Source: Phenylobacterium sp.
Lineage (GTDB): Bacteria; Pseudomonadota; Alphaproteobacteria; Caulobacterales; Caulobacteraceae
DNA length: 40,918 nt
NCBI RefSeq assembly: GCF_019636135.1
Contig: NZ_JAHBYD010000038.1
Coordinates: forward strand, 1-40,918
Direction of reading: 5' to 3'
This document shows, piece after piece, positions 1-6,424 of this stretch; the stretch's first letter is position 1; each line of letters begins with the position of its first letter. The notes below the pieces were generated by a model that was not told where the DNA came from, made no database searches, and was given only the letters and a program-made list of their open reading frames with translations. The translations under genes were made by a program, and so were the position numbers.

Positions 1-262
1 CGTGATGCCATCCGTCAGCCACATCGTGCCGCTGCTGGTGGGCGACCCCGTCCACTGCAAGATGATCTCGGACATGCTGCTGGAAGACCACGGCATCTAC
101 GTCCAGCCGATCAACTACCCCACCGTGCCGCGCGGCACCGAGCGGCTGCGCTTCACCCCCAGCCCCGCCCACGACGACCGCATGATGGACGAACTCGTCG
201 AGGTGCTCGAAAAGCTCTGGACCCACTGCAACATCAAGCGCATCGGCGGCGTCGCCGCCTGA
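1..262 (+). CDS. hemA: 5-aminolevulinate synthase, C-terminal fragment
   Basis: This is the 3' end of a gene that begins left of the window; about 86 codons are visible in a frame open from base 2. The residues match the C-terminal part of pyridoxal-phosphate-dependent 5-aminolevulinate synthase: a segment reading HIVPLLVGD, then YVQPINYPTVPRGTERLR and a TPSPAHDD stretch. The enzyme condenses glycine and succinyl-CoA into 5-aminolevulinate, the first step of heme synthesis in alphaproteobacteria. Heme supply fits the neighbours, which include a heme-PAS sensor, a truncated hemoglobin and a cytochrome b nitrate reductase. The promoter is not in the window. The stop at 260-262 is followed by a short GC hairpin (265-279) without a T-tract, so termination there is uncertain. 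Confidence 0.93.
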   Translation, partial: VMPSVSHIVPLLVGDPVHCKMISDMLLEDHGIYVQPINYPTVPRGTERLRFTPSPAHDDRMMDELVEVLEKLWTHCNIKRIGGVAA

Positions 263-284
263 CGCCCGGCCCGACCGGGGGCCT

Positions 285-707
285 CTACGGTCGCCCGACC
301 AGGTCGTGGTCTTCGCGGCTTCCGGGGCGGTCCAGCAACTGCTGGATCGCCGAGATGAGGGTCGCCCCCTCCAGCGGCTTCTCGAGGATCGGCGCCGCAG
401 CCTGGGCGGCCGCTTCGCGGAAGGCCGGCTTGGGGTGGCTGGTGACGAAGACGGCCGGCAGCGTGACCTGCCGCGCGCGAAGCTGGCGAAGCGTGTCGAG
501 GCCCGAGATGCCGGGCAGGCGCTGGTCGATCACGAGGCACCCGGGCGTGGCGGACGGCGCGCGCAGCAGCAGGGCCTCCCCCGACTCGAAGGTCTCCACC
601 GCGAAGCCGTCGAGATCGAGGGCGAAGGCGAGCGCGCGCCGCACGGCGTCGTCGTCGTCGACGACGTAGACGGTGGGACGGGGAGGCGGGCTCACGCGCT
701 GATCCAT
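285..707 (-). CDS. single-domain response regulator (receiver only), FixT-like candidate
   Basis: A CheY-like receiver of about 140 residues with no output domain. The acidic pocket (VVDDDD), phospho-acceptor Asp (in CLVIDQRLPG), the Thr/Ser of VFVTSH and the Lys of ILEKP are all present, so it should be phosphorylatable. The ATG at 705-707 is preferred to a TTG at 755, because the longer start would run through a FixK/FNR-type palindrome at 742-755. Receiver-only proteins can act as phosphate sinks or as inhibitors of a kinase. In Caulobacter the single-domain protein FixT inhibits FixL and depends on FixK for expression. The fixLJ and fixK genes nearby make a FixT-like role plausible but unproven. 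Only one cysteine is present, so a cluster ligated by several cysteines of one chain is not supported. Confidence 0.85.
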   Translation of the reverse strand: MDQRVSPPPRPTVYVVDDDDAVRRALAFALDLDGFAVETFESGEALLLRAPSATPGCLVIDQRLPGISGLDTLRQLRARQVTLPAVFVTSHPKPAFREAAAQAAAPILEKPLEGATLISAIQQLLDRPGSREDHDLVGRP

Positions 708-741
708 GCCGCCAGTCTTCCGCCGCGCGAAGCCAGCGTCG

Positions 742-755
742 TTGATCTCGCTCAA
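742..755. promoter_or_regulatory. FNR/FixK-type box
   Basis: TTGAT-CTCG-CTCAA. The left half-site is perfect; the right differs from ATCAA at one base. Its centre (748.5) lies 41.5 bases from the A of the receiver gene's ATG (707, minus strand), so a class II FNR start would give an almost leaderless mRNA. It could also act on the oxidase gene on the plus strand. Confidence 0.6.
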
Positions 756-770
756 GCGGGCGCGCCGCGG

Positions 771-793
771 CCTCCGTAGTGCTACCTAGGGGG
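771..793 (+). promoter_or_regulatory. FixJ-like operator upstream of the alternative oxidase
   Basis: A 23-base element, CCTCCGTAGTGCTACC then TAGGGGG, matches at 19 of 23 positions an element before the FixK-like gene (5922 to 5900, minus strand). The core CTACCTAG resembles the FixJ motif GTAMGTAG as I recall it. A possible -10, TATCTC at 828-833, would put the start near 840 and the element at about -69 to -47, a usual place for FixJ. Confidence 0.6.
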
Positions 794-883
794 CGGGCCC
801 GAATGGCGACCTCAGGGCGCCTGGCGCTATCTCATCGCCATGAGGTCGCGGCCAGCGCGGCCTGCCCGGAGTGAGAGTTCCCG

Positions 884-1576
884 ATGTCCGTCCCTGCCGT
901 CGACCTTGCCGTCACCCATCGCCCGCACGGCGCGTCCGACCGGATCGCCCATGGCTTCGTCAAGGCGCTGCGCTTCTGCGCCGACACCTTCTTCGCCAGG
1001 CGCTACGGCCATCGCGCCGTGGTGCTGGAGACCGTCGCGGCCGTGCCGGGCATGGTCGGCGCGACGCTCAACCACCTGAAATGCCTGCGCCGGATGGAAG
1101 ACGACCGCGGCTGGATCAAGACCCTGATGGACGAGGCCGAGAACGAGCGGATGCACCTGATGACCTTCATCGAGGTGGCCAGGCCCACGGTGTTCGAACG
1201 CTTCGTGGTCGTCGCGGCGCAGTGGGTCTTCTACCTGTTCTTCTTCGGCCTCTACCTGATCTCGCCGAAGACGGCGCACCGGGTCGTCGGCTATTTCGAG
1301 GAGGAAGCGGTGATCAGCTACACCCACTACCTGGCCGAGATCGACGAGGGGCGCTCGCCCAACGTCCCCGCGCCGGCCCTGGCCATCCGCTACTGGAACC
1401 TGCCGGCCGACGCGACGCTCCGCGACGTGGTCGAGGTGGTTCGCGCCGACGAGGCCCACCACCGCGACGTGAACCACGGCTTCGCCAACGAACTGGCCGG
1501 GCTGGTCGAGCCCGTGAAGATCCGCGCGGTCTGGCCGCACGAGCAGCTCCAGCCCCACTGGCGTGAAGCGGCCTGA
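884..1576 (+). CDS. aox: alternative oxidase (cyanide-insensitive ubiquinol oxidase)
   Basis: A 230-residue di-iron ubiquinol oxidase. It oxidises ubiquinol and reduces oxygen to water at the inner membrane without pumping protons. All expected iron ligands are visible: E49 (LETVAAVPGM), E88 and H91 (NERMHL), E139 within FEEEAV, and E190 and H193 (DEAHHRDVNH). The conserved Tyr seven residues after the third Glu is Y146. A hydrophobic stretch at about 107-126 fits monotopic membrane attachment. The protein is shorter than plant enzymes because it lacks a targeting peptide. The start has GGAG at 868-871. The stop overlaps the ATG of a truncated hemoglobin (TGATG), so the two are probably translationally coupled. 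Upstream lie a FixJ-like element and a FixK-type box, suggesting control by low oxygen. Bacterial AOX genes are known but sporadic. Confidence 0.95.
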   Translation: MSVPAVDLAVTHRPHGASDRIAHGFVKALRFCADTFFARRYGHRAVVLETVAAVPGMVGATLNHLKCLRRMEDDRGWIKTLMDEAENERMHLMTFIEVARPTVFERFVVVAAQWVFYLFFFGLYLISPKTAHRVVGYFEEEAVISYTHYLAEIDEGRSPNVPAPALAIRYWNLPADATLRDVVEVVRADEAHHRDVNHGFANELAGLVEPVKIRAVWPHEQLQPHWREAA

Positions 1577-1992
1577 TGGAGATGAAGCCCCGCATCGGTC
1601 CCGGCGCCCTCGTGGGCGTCGACGAGGCGATGATCCGGCGCCAGGTGCATACGTTCTACGGGCGTGTGCGCCTGGATCCCGTTCTCGGGCCCGTGTTCAA
1701 CGACGCCGTCGAGGACTGGGACGAGCACCTGGCGAAGCTGTGCGACTTCTGGTCGTCGGTGCTGCTGATGACCGGTCGCTTCAAGGGCTCGCCCATGGCG
1801 GCGCATGCGCGGCGGCCCGACATCAGGGACGAGCACTTCCCGCGATGGCTCGACCTGTTCGAGCGCACGGCCCGCGAGGTGTGCCCGCCGCCCGCCGCCG
1901 CCCTGTTCGTCGAGAAGTCGCGGATGATCGGGCGCAGCCTCGCCCTCGGCCTGGCCGTGAGCCGCGGGGAGATTCCGCCGCTCGGCTCCTGA
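1576..1992 (+). CDS. group III truncated hemoglobin
   Basis: A 138-residue protein of the 2-on-2 globin fold, group III. Diagnostic residues can be aligned with the Campylobacter Ctb protein: Tyr B10 is Y28 in HTFYGRV, the proximal His F8 is H77 in PMAAHARRP, and Trp G8 is W91 in HFPRWLDLF. Proteins of this group bind oxygen and NO tightly; some modulate oxygen supply or nitrosative stress, but no single role is fixed for the group. Its ATG overlaps the AOX stop, so it shares the AOX transcript. Possible roles are buffering oxygen for the oxidase or protecting it from NO made during nitrate respiration. It ends two bases before the convergent fixJ stop, with no room for a terminator. Confidence 0.93.
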   Translation: MEMKPRIGPGALVGVDEAMIRRQVHTFYGRVRLDPVLGPVFNDAVEDWDEHLAKLCDFWSSVLLMTGRFKGSPMAAHARRPDIRDEHFPRWLDLFERTAREVCPPPAAALFVEKSRMIGRSLALGLAVSRGEIPPLGS

Positions 1993-1993
1993 T

Positions 1994-2599
1994 CTAGAAT
2001 CCGGCCAGCAGGGCGATGCGGACCAGCTCGGAGAGGCCGTTCGCGTGGGTCTTGCTCATGACGTTGGCGCGGTAGACCTCGACGGTGCGCTGGCTGATGC
2101 CGAGCTCGTAGGCGATCACCTTGTTCATCTTGCCGGCGATCACGCCGCGCAGCACCTCGGTCTCGCGGCCGGAGAGCGTGCCGAGCATCTGCTCGAAGCG
2201 CTGGCGCTCCTGGGCGTGGACGTCGCTCTCGGCCTGTGCGTCCAGCGCCATGCGGATCGAGCGCAGCAGCACCTCGTCGTCGAACGGCTTCTCGATGAAG
2301 TCGATCACGCCCGCCCGCATCGCCTCCACCGCCAGGGGCACGTCGCCGTGGCCGGTGATCACCACCACCGGGAGCTTGACGCCACGCTCCTTCAGGCGGC
2401 GCACCAGCTCCAGGCCGCTCATCTCGGGCATCCGCACGTCGGTGACGATGCAGCCGCCGGTGAGGGTCTCCGCGACCTCCAGGAACTCCGGCGCCGAGGC
2501 GTAGGTGCGCGCCGGCAGGTCGTTCATCTCCAGGACGAAGCTCACCGCCGTGCGGATCGCCTCGTCGTCGTCGATCAGGTGTACGATCGGCTCACTCAT
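1994..2599 (-). CDS. fixJ: FixJ-family response regulator
   Basis: 201 residues: an N-terminal receiver (about 5-120) and a C-terminal LuxR-type helix-turn-helix (about 138-200). Receiver residues are D10-D12, the phospho-acceptor D54 in VTDVRMPEMSG, T82 and K104. The DNA-binding part reads LSGRETEVLRGVIAG, then NKVIAYELGISQRTVEVYR, close to FixJ. The ATG at 2597-2599 overlaps the fixL stop by eight bases (ATGAGTGA), so sensor and regulator are coupled. Phosphorylated FixJ normally activates fixK; a FixJ-like element stands before the FixK-like gene at 5900-5922 and a second one before the alternative oxidase. Confidence 0.94.
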   Translation of the reverse strand: MSEPIVHLIDDDEAIRTAVSFVLEMNDLPARTYASAPEFLEVAETLTGGCIVTDVRMPEMSGLELVRRLKERGVKLPVVVITGHGDVPLAVEAMRAGVIDFIEKPFDDEVLLRSIRMALDAQAESDVHAQERQRFEQMLGTLSGRETEVLRGVIAGKMNKVIAYELGISQRTVEVYRANVMSKTHANGLSELVRIALLAGF

Positions 2600-4097
2600 G
2601 GTCCGGACTCGCCAACTCCTCGTCGCGCACGCGGGGCAGGGTGAAGCGGAAGATCGTGCCGCCCTGCGGATTGGGCTCGACCCAGATGCGCCCGCCATGC
2701 GCCTCGATGATGGTGCGCGAGATCGAGAGGCCGATCCCCATGCCATGGGCCTTGGTGGTCATGAACGGCTGGAAGAGCTGCTGGGCCGCCTCGGGGCCGA
2801 TCCCATGGCCGGTGTCGGTCACGGAGACCTCCACCATCTCGTCGGCGGCCGGATGCGCCCCCACGAGGATCTCCTTGCGCGGGCTGTCCTCCATCGCCTC
2901 CATGCCGTTGCGGATCAGGTTCAGCGCGACCTGCTGGATCTGCACCTTGTCGGCCAGGACGAGGCGAACCTCGGGGTCCAGGTCGTAGCGGAGCCGGACG
3001 TCGCGCTCCCGCGCGCCGATCATGGCCAGCGCCCCGGCCTCCTCCAGGAGCTGCGGCAGGCTCTCGATGCCGCGTTCGGCCTCGCCCTTCGACACGAAGT
3101 CGCGCAGCCGGCGGATGATCTGGCCGGCGCGCAGCGCCTGCTCGGCGCCGTTCGAGATCATCTCCTCCAGCCGGCCCTCGTCCAGCGGCTTGCGCTTCAG
3201 CAGCACGAGGCAGCCCTTCATGAAGCTCGCGGCGGCCGTGAGCGGCTGGTTGAGCTCGTGGGCCATGGCCGAGGCCATCTCGCCCAGGGCGGTCAGCCGC
3301 GACACATGGACGAGTTCGCCCTGGACGTCCTGCAGCCGTCGTTCGGCCGCCTGGCGCTCTGTCAGGTCGCGGACGAAGCCGGTGAAGTAACGCGTCTCGC
3401 CGGAGACCATCTCGCCCACCGACAGCTCCATCGGGAAGGTCGAGCCGTCCTTGCGCTCGCCCACCACCACGCGGCCGATGCCGATGATGCGCCGCTCGCC
3501 CGTGCTCAGATAGCGCGCGAGATAGGCGTCGTGTGCGGTGCGGTAGGGGTCCGGCATCAGGAGGCTGACGTTCTTGCCGACCACCTCGTCAGCCATCCAT
3601 CCGAACTGGCGTTCCGCCGCGCTCGAGAAGGACTGCATGACGCCGTGCTCGTCGATCACGATCATCGCGTCCGGCACGGTGTCGAGGATCGAGCGCAGGT
3701 GGGCCTCGCGGGCCCGGGCGTTGGCGGCGAGCTGGCGGATCGCGCGGTTGCTGTGCAGCAGCCGTGAGCCGATCAGGCCGATGCCGAGCGCGAGGACCAC
3801 GAAGACCCCCGCGCGGACGAGCAACGGGATGTCGCCGGCCATTCCGAAGCCGATCGCCTGGAAGCTGAGGACGATGGACAGCGCGCCGGCGAGGAGCGTG
3901 GGGCCGAGGCCGCCCACGGCGGCGGCGGCCAGAAGCGCCGGCACGAAGAGCAGGAAGACCAGGTCGTCGTGGAAATAGGGGTCCAGCAGGACGCGGAATC
4001 CCAGGCACGCGGCGGCGGCGGCCACGGCGACGGCATAGCCCGCGGCCCCCCGAAGGAGGCCGCGCCCGGTCGCTGGGGGTGTCGAGGCCTGCGCCAT
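2592..4097 (-). CDS. fixL: FixL-type oxygen-sensing histidine kinase
   Basis: A 501-residue kinase counted from the ATG at 4097. It has four likely membrane segments (about 19-37, 44-62, 66-85 and 93-113), a PAS domain (about 131-250), a HisKA dimerisation domain with phospho-accepting H280 in MAHELNQPL, and an ATPase with DTGHGIG and GMGIGLSIS boxes. The PAS domain keeps the residues that make Bradyrhizobium FixL a heme oxygen sensor: H189 matches the heme ligand His200, and R195 and R209 match Arg206 and Arg220, with identical spacing. It should therefore be inhibited by oxygen. An in-frame ATG at 4166 would add 23 residues. The frame stays open to 4802, but that part overlaps the universal stress gene and looks like a shadow. 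It heads the fixLJ pair. Confidence 0.94.
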   Translation of the reverse strand: MAQASTPPATGRGLLRGAAGYAVAVAAAAACLGFRVLLDPYFHDDLVFLLFVPALLAAAAVGGLGPTLLAGALSIVLSFQAIGFGMAGDIPLLVRAGVFVVLALGIGLIGSRLLHSNRAIRQLAANARAREAHLRSILDTVPDAMIVIDEHGVMQSFSSAAERQFGWMADEVVGKNVSLLMPDPYRTAHDAYLARYLSTGERRIIGIGRVVVGERKDGSTFPMELSVGEMVSGETRYFTGFVRDLTERQAAERRLQDVQGELVHVSRLTALGEMASAMAHELNQPLTAAASFMKGCLVLLKRKPLDEGRLEEMISNGAEQALRAGQIIRRLRDFVSKGEAERGIESLPQLLEEAGALAMIGARERDVRLRYDLDPEVRLVLADKVQIQQVALNLIRNGMEAMEDSPRKEILVGAHPAADEMVEVSVTDTGHGIGPEAAQQLFQPFMTTKAHGMGIGLSISRTIIEAHGGRIWVEPNPQGGTIFRFTLPRVRDEELASPDHE

Positions 4098-4212
4098 GGC
4101 CGAAGCGGTAGGTCCGAAGACGGGCGGTGACAAGTCCGGCTCGCCTCGGCGCGGCGGGTCGGGCATGGCGCGCGTCGCGCTTCGCGCCAGCCCGACGACA
4201 TCGCCGGAGAAG

Positions 4213-4233
4213 GCGGGGCCTTCCGAGCCCCGC
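4213..4233 (-). terminator. possible terminator after the universal stress gene
   Basis: A perfect 7-bp stem (GCGGGGC / GCCCCGC) with a 7-base loop begins about ten bases after the universal stress gene stop. On the minus strand it is followed by CTTCTCC, a weak T-tract. It may separate that gene from fixL. Confidence 0.4.
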
Positions 4234-4243
4234 GCGACCGGGC

Positions 4244-5116
4244 TCAGTGGCTGAGCAGCACGAAGCAGGGCGGCCGGTGCAGGAAGCTGTCGGTCACGCC
4301 TCCGAACGCCCATTCGCGCAGGCGGCCGTGGCCGTAGGCGCCGGCGACGATCAGGTCGGCGCCGTTGAGGCCGGCGATTCGCTCGATCTCCAGCTCGACC
4401 GGATCCGGGCCGATCGAGGTGACCAGCGGCCGGGCGTCGACCCCATGGCGTTTCAGGTTGGCGACCACCTCGCCCGTCTCGCGGGCGGCGACGTCGGCCA
4501 TGTCCGGCTTGACGACCGCGACGACGACCACCTGGTCCGCCCGCTGCAGGAACGGCATCGCGTCGCCCAGCGCGCGGCGGCACTCGCGCGTGTTCTTCCA
4601 GGCCACCACCACGTTCAGGCCGACCAGGTGGCTGCGGCCCTCGGGGACGACCAGCACGGGACGCCCGGCGGACATCACCACGTCCGCAGGGTTCGCCGAC
4701 TGCAGGTCGCCGCGCTCGTTCCTCGGGCTGACCACGATCAGGTCGGCGGCGTGCGCGGCGTTCACGAGGGCGCGGTGCGGGTAGTCCTGCGCCGTGCGCC
4801 AATCGATGTCCGCGCCGGCGGCGTCACGGCGGAAGGCGGTCTCGGCGGCGGCGATGTTCTTCGCGATCTGCTCCTGCACGAGGGCGACCCATTCGGCGCC
4901 GGCGTAGCCCAGGAAGGCGCCGGAGTAGGGACCGGGATTGAAGGTCTCGGCCCCCACGCCGATCAGGCGGGCGTCCAGGTCCCGGGCCAGGCGCGCGGCG
5001 GCCTCGACGCGGTGGGAGGCGGCGGCGAGCCGCGGCTCGGCATGCACCAGGATCGTGGCGAAGGTGTTCGGACGGACGACCACCTCGGCCGCGTTCCGCT
5101 CCATCGTCTTCATCAT
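4244..5116 (-). CDS. universal stress protein with two UspA domains
   Basis: 290 residues containing two UspA folds in tandem. The first (about 15-150) begins at FATILVHAEPRL. The second (about 160-290) begins at LNVVVAWKN and ends with an ATP-binding type loop in VAGAYGHGRLREWAFGG. Tandem Usp proteins are commonly induced by low oxygen or stationary phase and often bind nucleotides; the partner here is unknown. The ATG at 5116 is chosen because GGAG lies about seven bases upstream; a second ATG follows directly. The gene lies 65 bases after the FixK-like gene on the same strand and may be co-transcribed with it. I see no FixK box of its own. Confidence 0.88.
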   Translation of the reverse strand: MMKTMERNAAEVVVRPNTFATILVHAEPRLAAASHRVEAAARLARDLDARLIGVGAETFNPGPYSGAFLGYAGAEWVALVQEQIAKNIAAAETAFRRDAAGADIDWRTAQDYPHRALVNAAHAADLIVVSPRNERGDLQSANPADVVMSAGRPVLVVPEGRSHLVGLNVVVAWKNTRECRRALGDAMPFLQRADQVVVVAVVKPDMADVAARETGEVVANLKRHGVDARPLVTSIGPDPVELEIERIAGLNGADLIVAGAYGHGRLREWAFGGVTDSFLHRPPCFVLLSH

Positions 5117-5181
5117 CTTCGGCTCCTTGGCCAGGATGCGGCCGGCGTGGGCCTGCGACCGCTCAGGCGGGGGAGGCCGCT

Positions 5182-5835
5182 TCAGGCGGCGAGGGCCTCC
5201 AGGGCGGTCCATTTCCGGATCTCGAAGCGACGCGAGGAGGGGAACGCCACGATGGCCTCGCCCTGCAACTGGGTGAGCATCCGAGAGACGGTCTCGATGG
5301 TGAGGCCGAGGTAGTCGGCCATGTCCTGCCGGCCCATGGCCAGGTCGGCATGGTCGTCGCCGCCGCGCTGGGCGATCGACATCAGGAAGCTGGCGACCCG
5401 CTCGCGGGCGCTCTTGCGGCCCAGCATGACCACATGGTCCTGCAACCGCTCCATCTCCAGGCGCTGGGCTTCCAGGATCGCCCGGTCGAGCTCGGCGTCG
5501 CCGGCGGCGGCGCGCACGGCGCTGCGGCGGACCACCAGGATCTCGCAGTCGTCCAGCGCCTCGGCGCCGAAGCGGTGGTCGGGGCCGGGCTCCAGGCCGA
5601 AGAGGTCGCCGGGGTAGTAGAATGCGCCGACCTGGCGTCGGCCGTCGGCCGTCACGCGGCTGGTGCGGACCACGCCGCGCACGACCCGGTACAGCAGTTC
5701 CACGGCGTCGTCCTGCGCGTAGATCTCCTCGTTTCGGGCGTAGGCCATCCGCACGCCGTGGCGGTCGAAGGCATCGCTGAGCGCCGAGGCGGGCCGGGCG
5801 GCGCGCGGATCGTCGAGGGGATAGGCGAGGGTCAT
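5182..5835 (-). CDS. fixK: Crp/Fnr-family regulator, FixK-like
   Basis: 217 residues: a cyclic-nucleotide-binding-like beta roll (about 25-130), a dimer helix (about 133-160) and a winged helix-turn-helix. The recognition helix TIETVSRMLTQL carries the E..SR signature that reads TTGAT half-sites. The N-terminal cysteines that hold the iron-sulfur cluster in FNR are missing, so it is probably oxygen-blind and controlled by transcription, like FixK. The ATG at 5835 places a FixJ-like element at 5900-5922 upstream, 32 bases from a possible -10 (TTAGCT, 5867 to 5862 on the minus strand). It is probably the regulator of the many FixK boxes in this window, shared with the second Crp/Fnr protein at 21225-21995. 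Confidence 0.88.
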   Translation of the reverse strand: MTLAYPLDDPRAARPASALSDAFDRHGVRMAYARNEEIYAQDDAVELLYRVVRGVVRTSRVTADGRRQVGAFYYPGDLFGLEPGPDHRFGAEALDDCEILVVRRSAVRAAAGDAELDRAILEAQRLEMERLQDHVVMLGRKSARERVASFLMSIAQRGGDDHADLAMGRQDMADYLGLTIETVSRMLTQLQGEAIVAFPSSRRFEIRKWTALEALAA

Positions 5836-5899
5836 CGGCGGGCTCCAGTGCGATGGCCCAGAGCTAAGCCGTCGGTGCGTCGCCCGACATTCGTGGACG

Positions 5900-5922
5900 C
5901 CCACTAAGTACCAGTACGGAGG
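5900..5922 (-). promoter_or_regulatory. FixJ-like operator upstream of fixK
   Basis: Read on the minus strand: CCTCCGTACTGGTACT then TAGTGGG. It contains GTACTTAG, seven of eight matches to the FixJ motif GTAMGTAG as I recall it, and a direct GTACT repeat. With TTAGCT (5867 to 5862) as -10 the element sits at about -67 to -45. It is the sister of the element at 771-793. Confidence 0.65.
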
Positions 5923-5939
5923 CGTGGGCGCGCCCGCGT

Positions 5940-5953
5940 TTGATCTGCGTCAC
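5940..5953 (+). promoter_or_regulatory. FNR/FixK-type box before the host-attachment gene
   Basis: TTGAT-CTGC-GTCAC: a perfect left half and a three-of-five right half. The centre lies 41.5 bases before a predicted start at about 5988, leaving a 20-base leader before the ATG at 6008. It lies between two divergent genes and could also feed back on fixK. Confidence 0.5.
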
Positions 5954-6007
5954 GGAGGGGGCGCTGCGTCGGGCCGAACGTGTCGCTCCGGGCACGGGAG
6001 CTGAGCC

Positions 6008-6424
6008 ATGGATCAAGGCGGCGTCACCTGGATCGTCACCGCGGACGGGCGCGACGCCCGGATCTTCTGCGAGCGCGCCCGCACCGGGCCGCTGCAGGAA
6101 CTGCCCCGGCTGCGCATGACCGCGACGGACCGGGAGCGATCCGCCGGGGCGCGCCACGGGCACGACGAACGGGCGCCGCAACACGAGCCGGAACGCCGGT
6201 TCCTGCGCCGGGTGGCCGGCCGCGTGGCGCTCGAGGCCCGGCGCGGCGAATTCGAGCGGCTGGTGCTGATGGGTCCGCCCCGTGCGCTGGGCTTCCTGAA
6301 GACGGCCCTGCCGCCGGAGGTCGCGGCCCGCGTCGACGTGGTCGACCCGCACGCCCGGCGCCACGACGACCCGGACACCCTGCGCCAGCACCTGCGCCAG
6401 GCCCGCGCCCGGACCTGGGCATGA
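6008..6424 (+). CDS. host attachment family protein (baeRF, eRF1-related)
   Basis: 138 residues of the family named for host-cell attachment in Agrobacterium and later related by sequence analysis to archaeo-eukaryotic release factors (baeRF). The N-terminal strand TWIVTADGRDARIF and the C-terminal block RLVLMGPPRALGFLK, with a DVVDPH segment after it, are typical. A charged, His- and Arg-rich linker lies between (about 38-65). There is no signal peptide or membrane helix, so it is expected in the cytoplasm; the attachment name need not reflect its function. It could act on ribosomes or RNA, but that is inferred from the fold. The stop overlaps the ATG of the metallo-hydrolase (ATGA), which argues for a shared function. 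A FixK-type box lies upstream. Confidence 0.85.
   Translation: MDQGGVTWIVTADGRDARIFCERARTGPLQELPRLRMTATDRERSAGARHGHDERAPQHEPERRFLRRVAGRVALEARRGEFERLVLMGPPRALGFLKTALPPEVAARVDVVDPHARRHDDPDTLRQHLRQARARTWA

Noticed and set aside
285..707. Iron-sulfur binding by the receiver protein, by analogy with Caulobacter FixT
   Set aside because: Only one cysteine is present in the chain, so a conventional cluster site is not visible.
4098..4802. N-terminal extension of fixL into the universal stress gene
   Set aside because: The extra residues are Arg/Gly/Pro-rich and lie antiphase over a clear UspA coding region; the ATG at 4097 or 4166 is sufficient.
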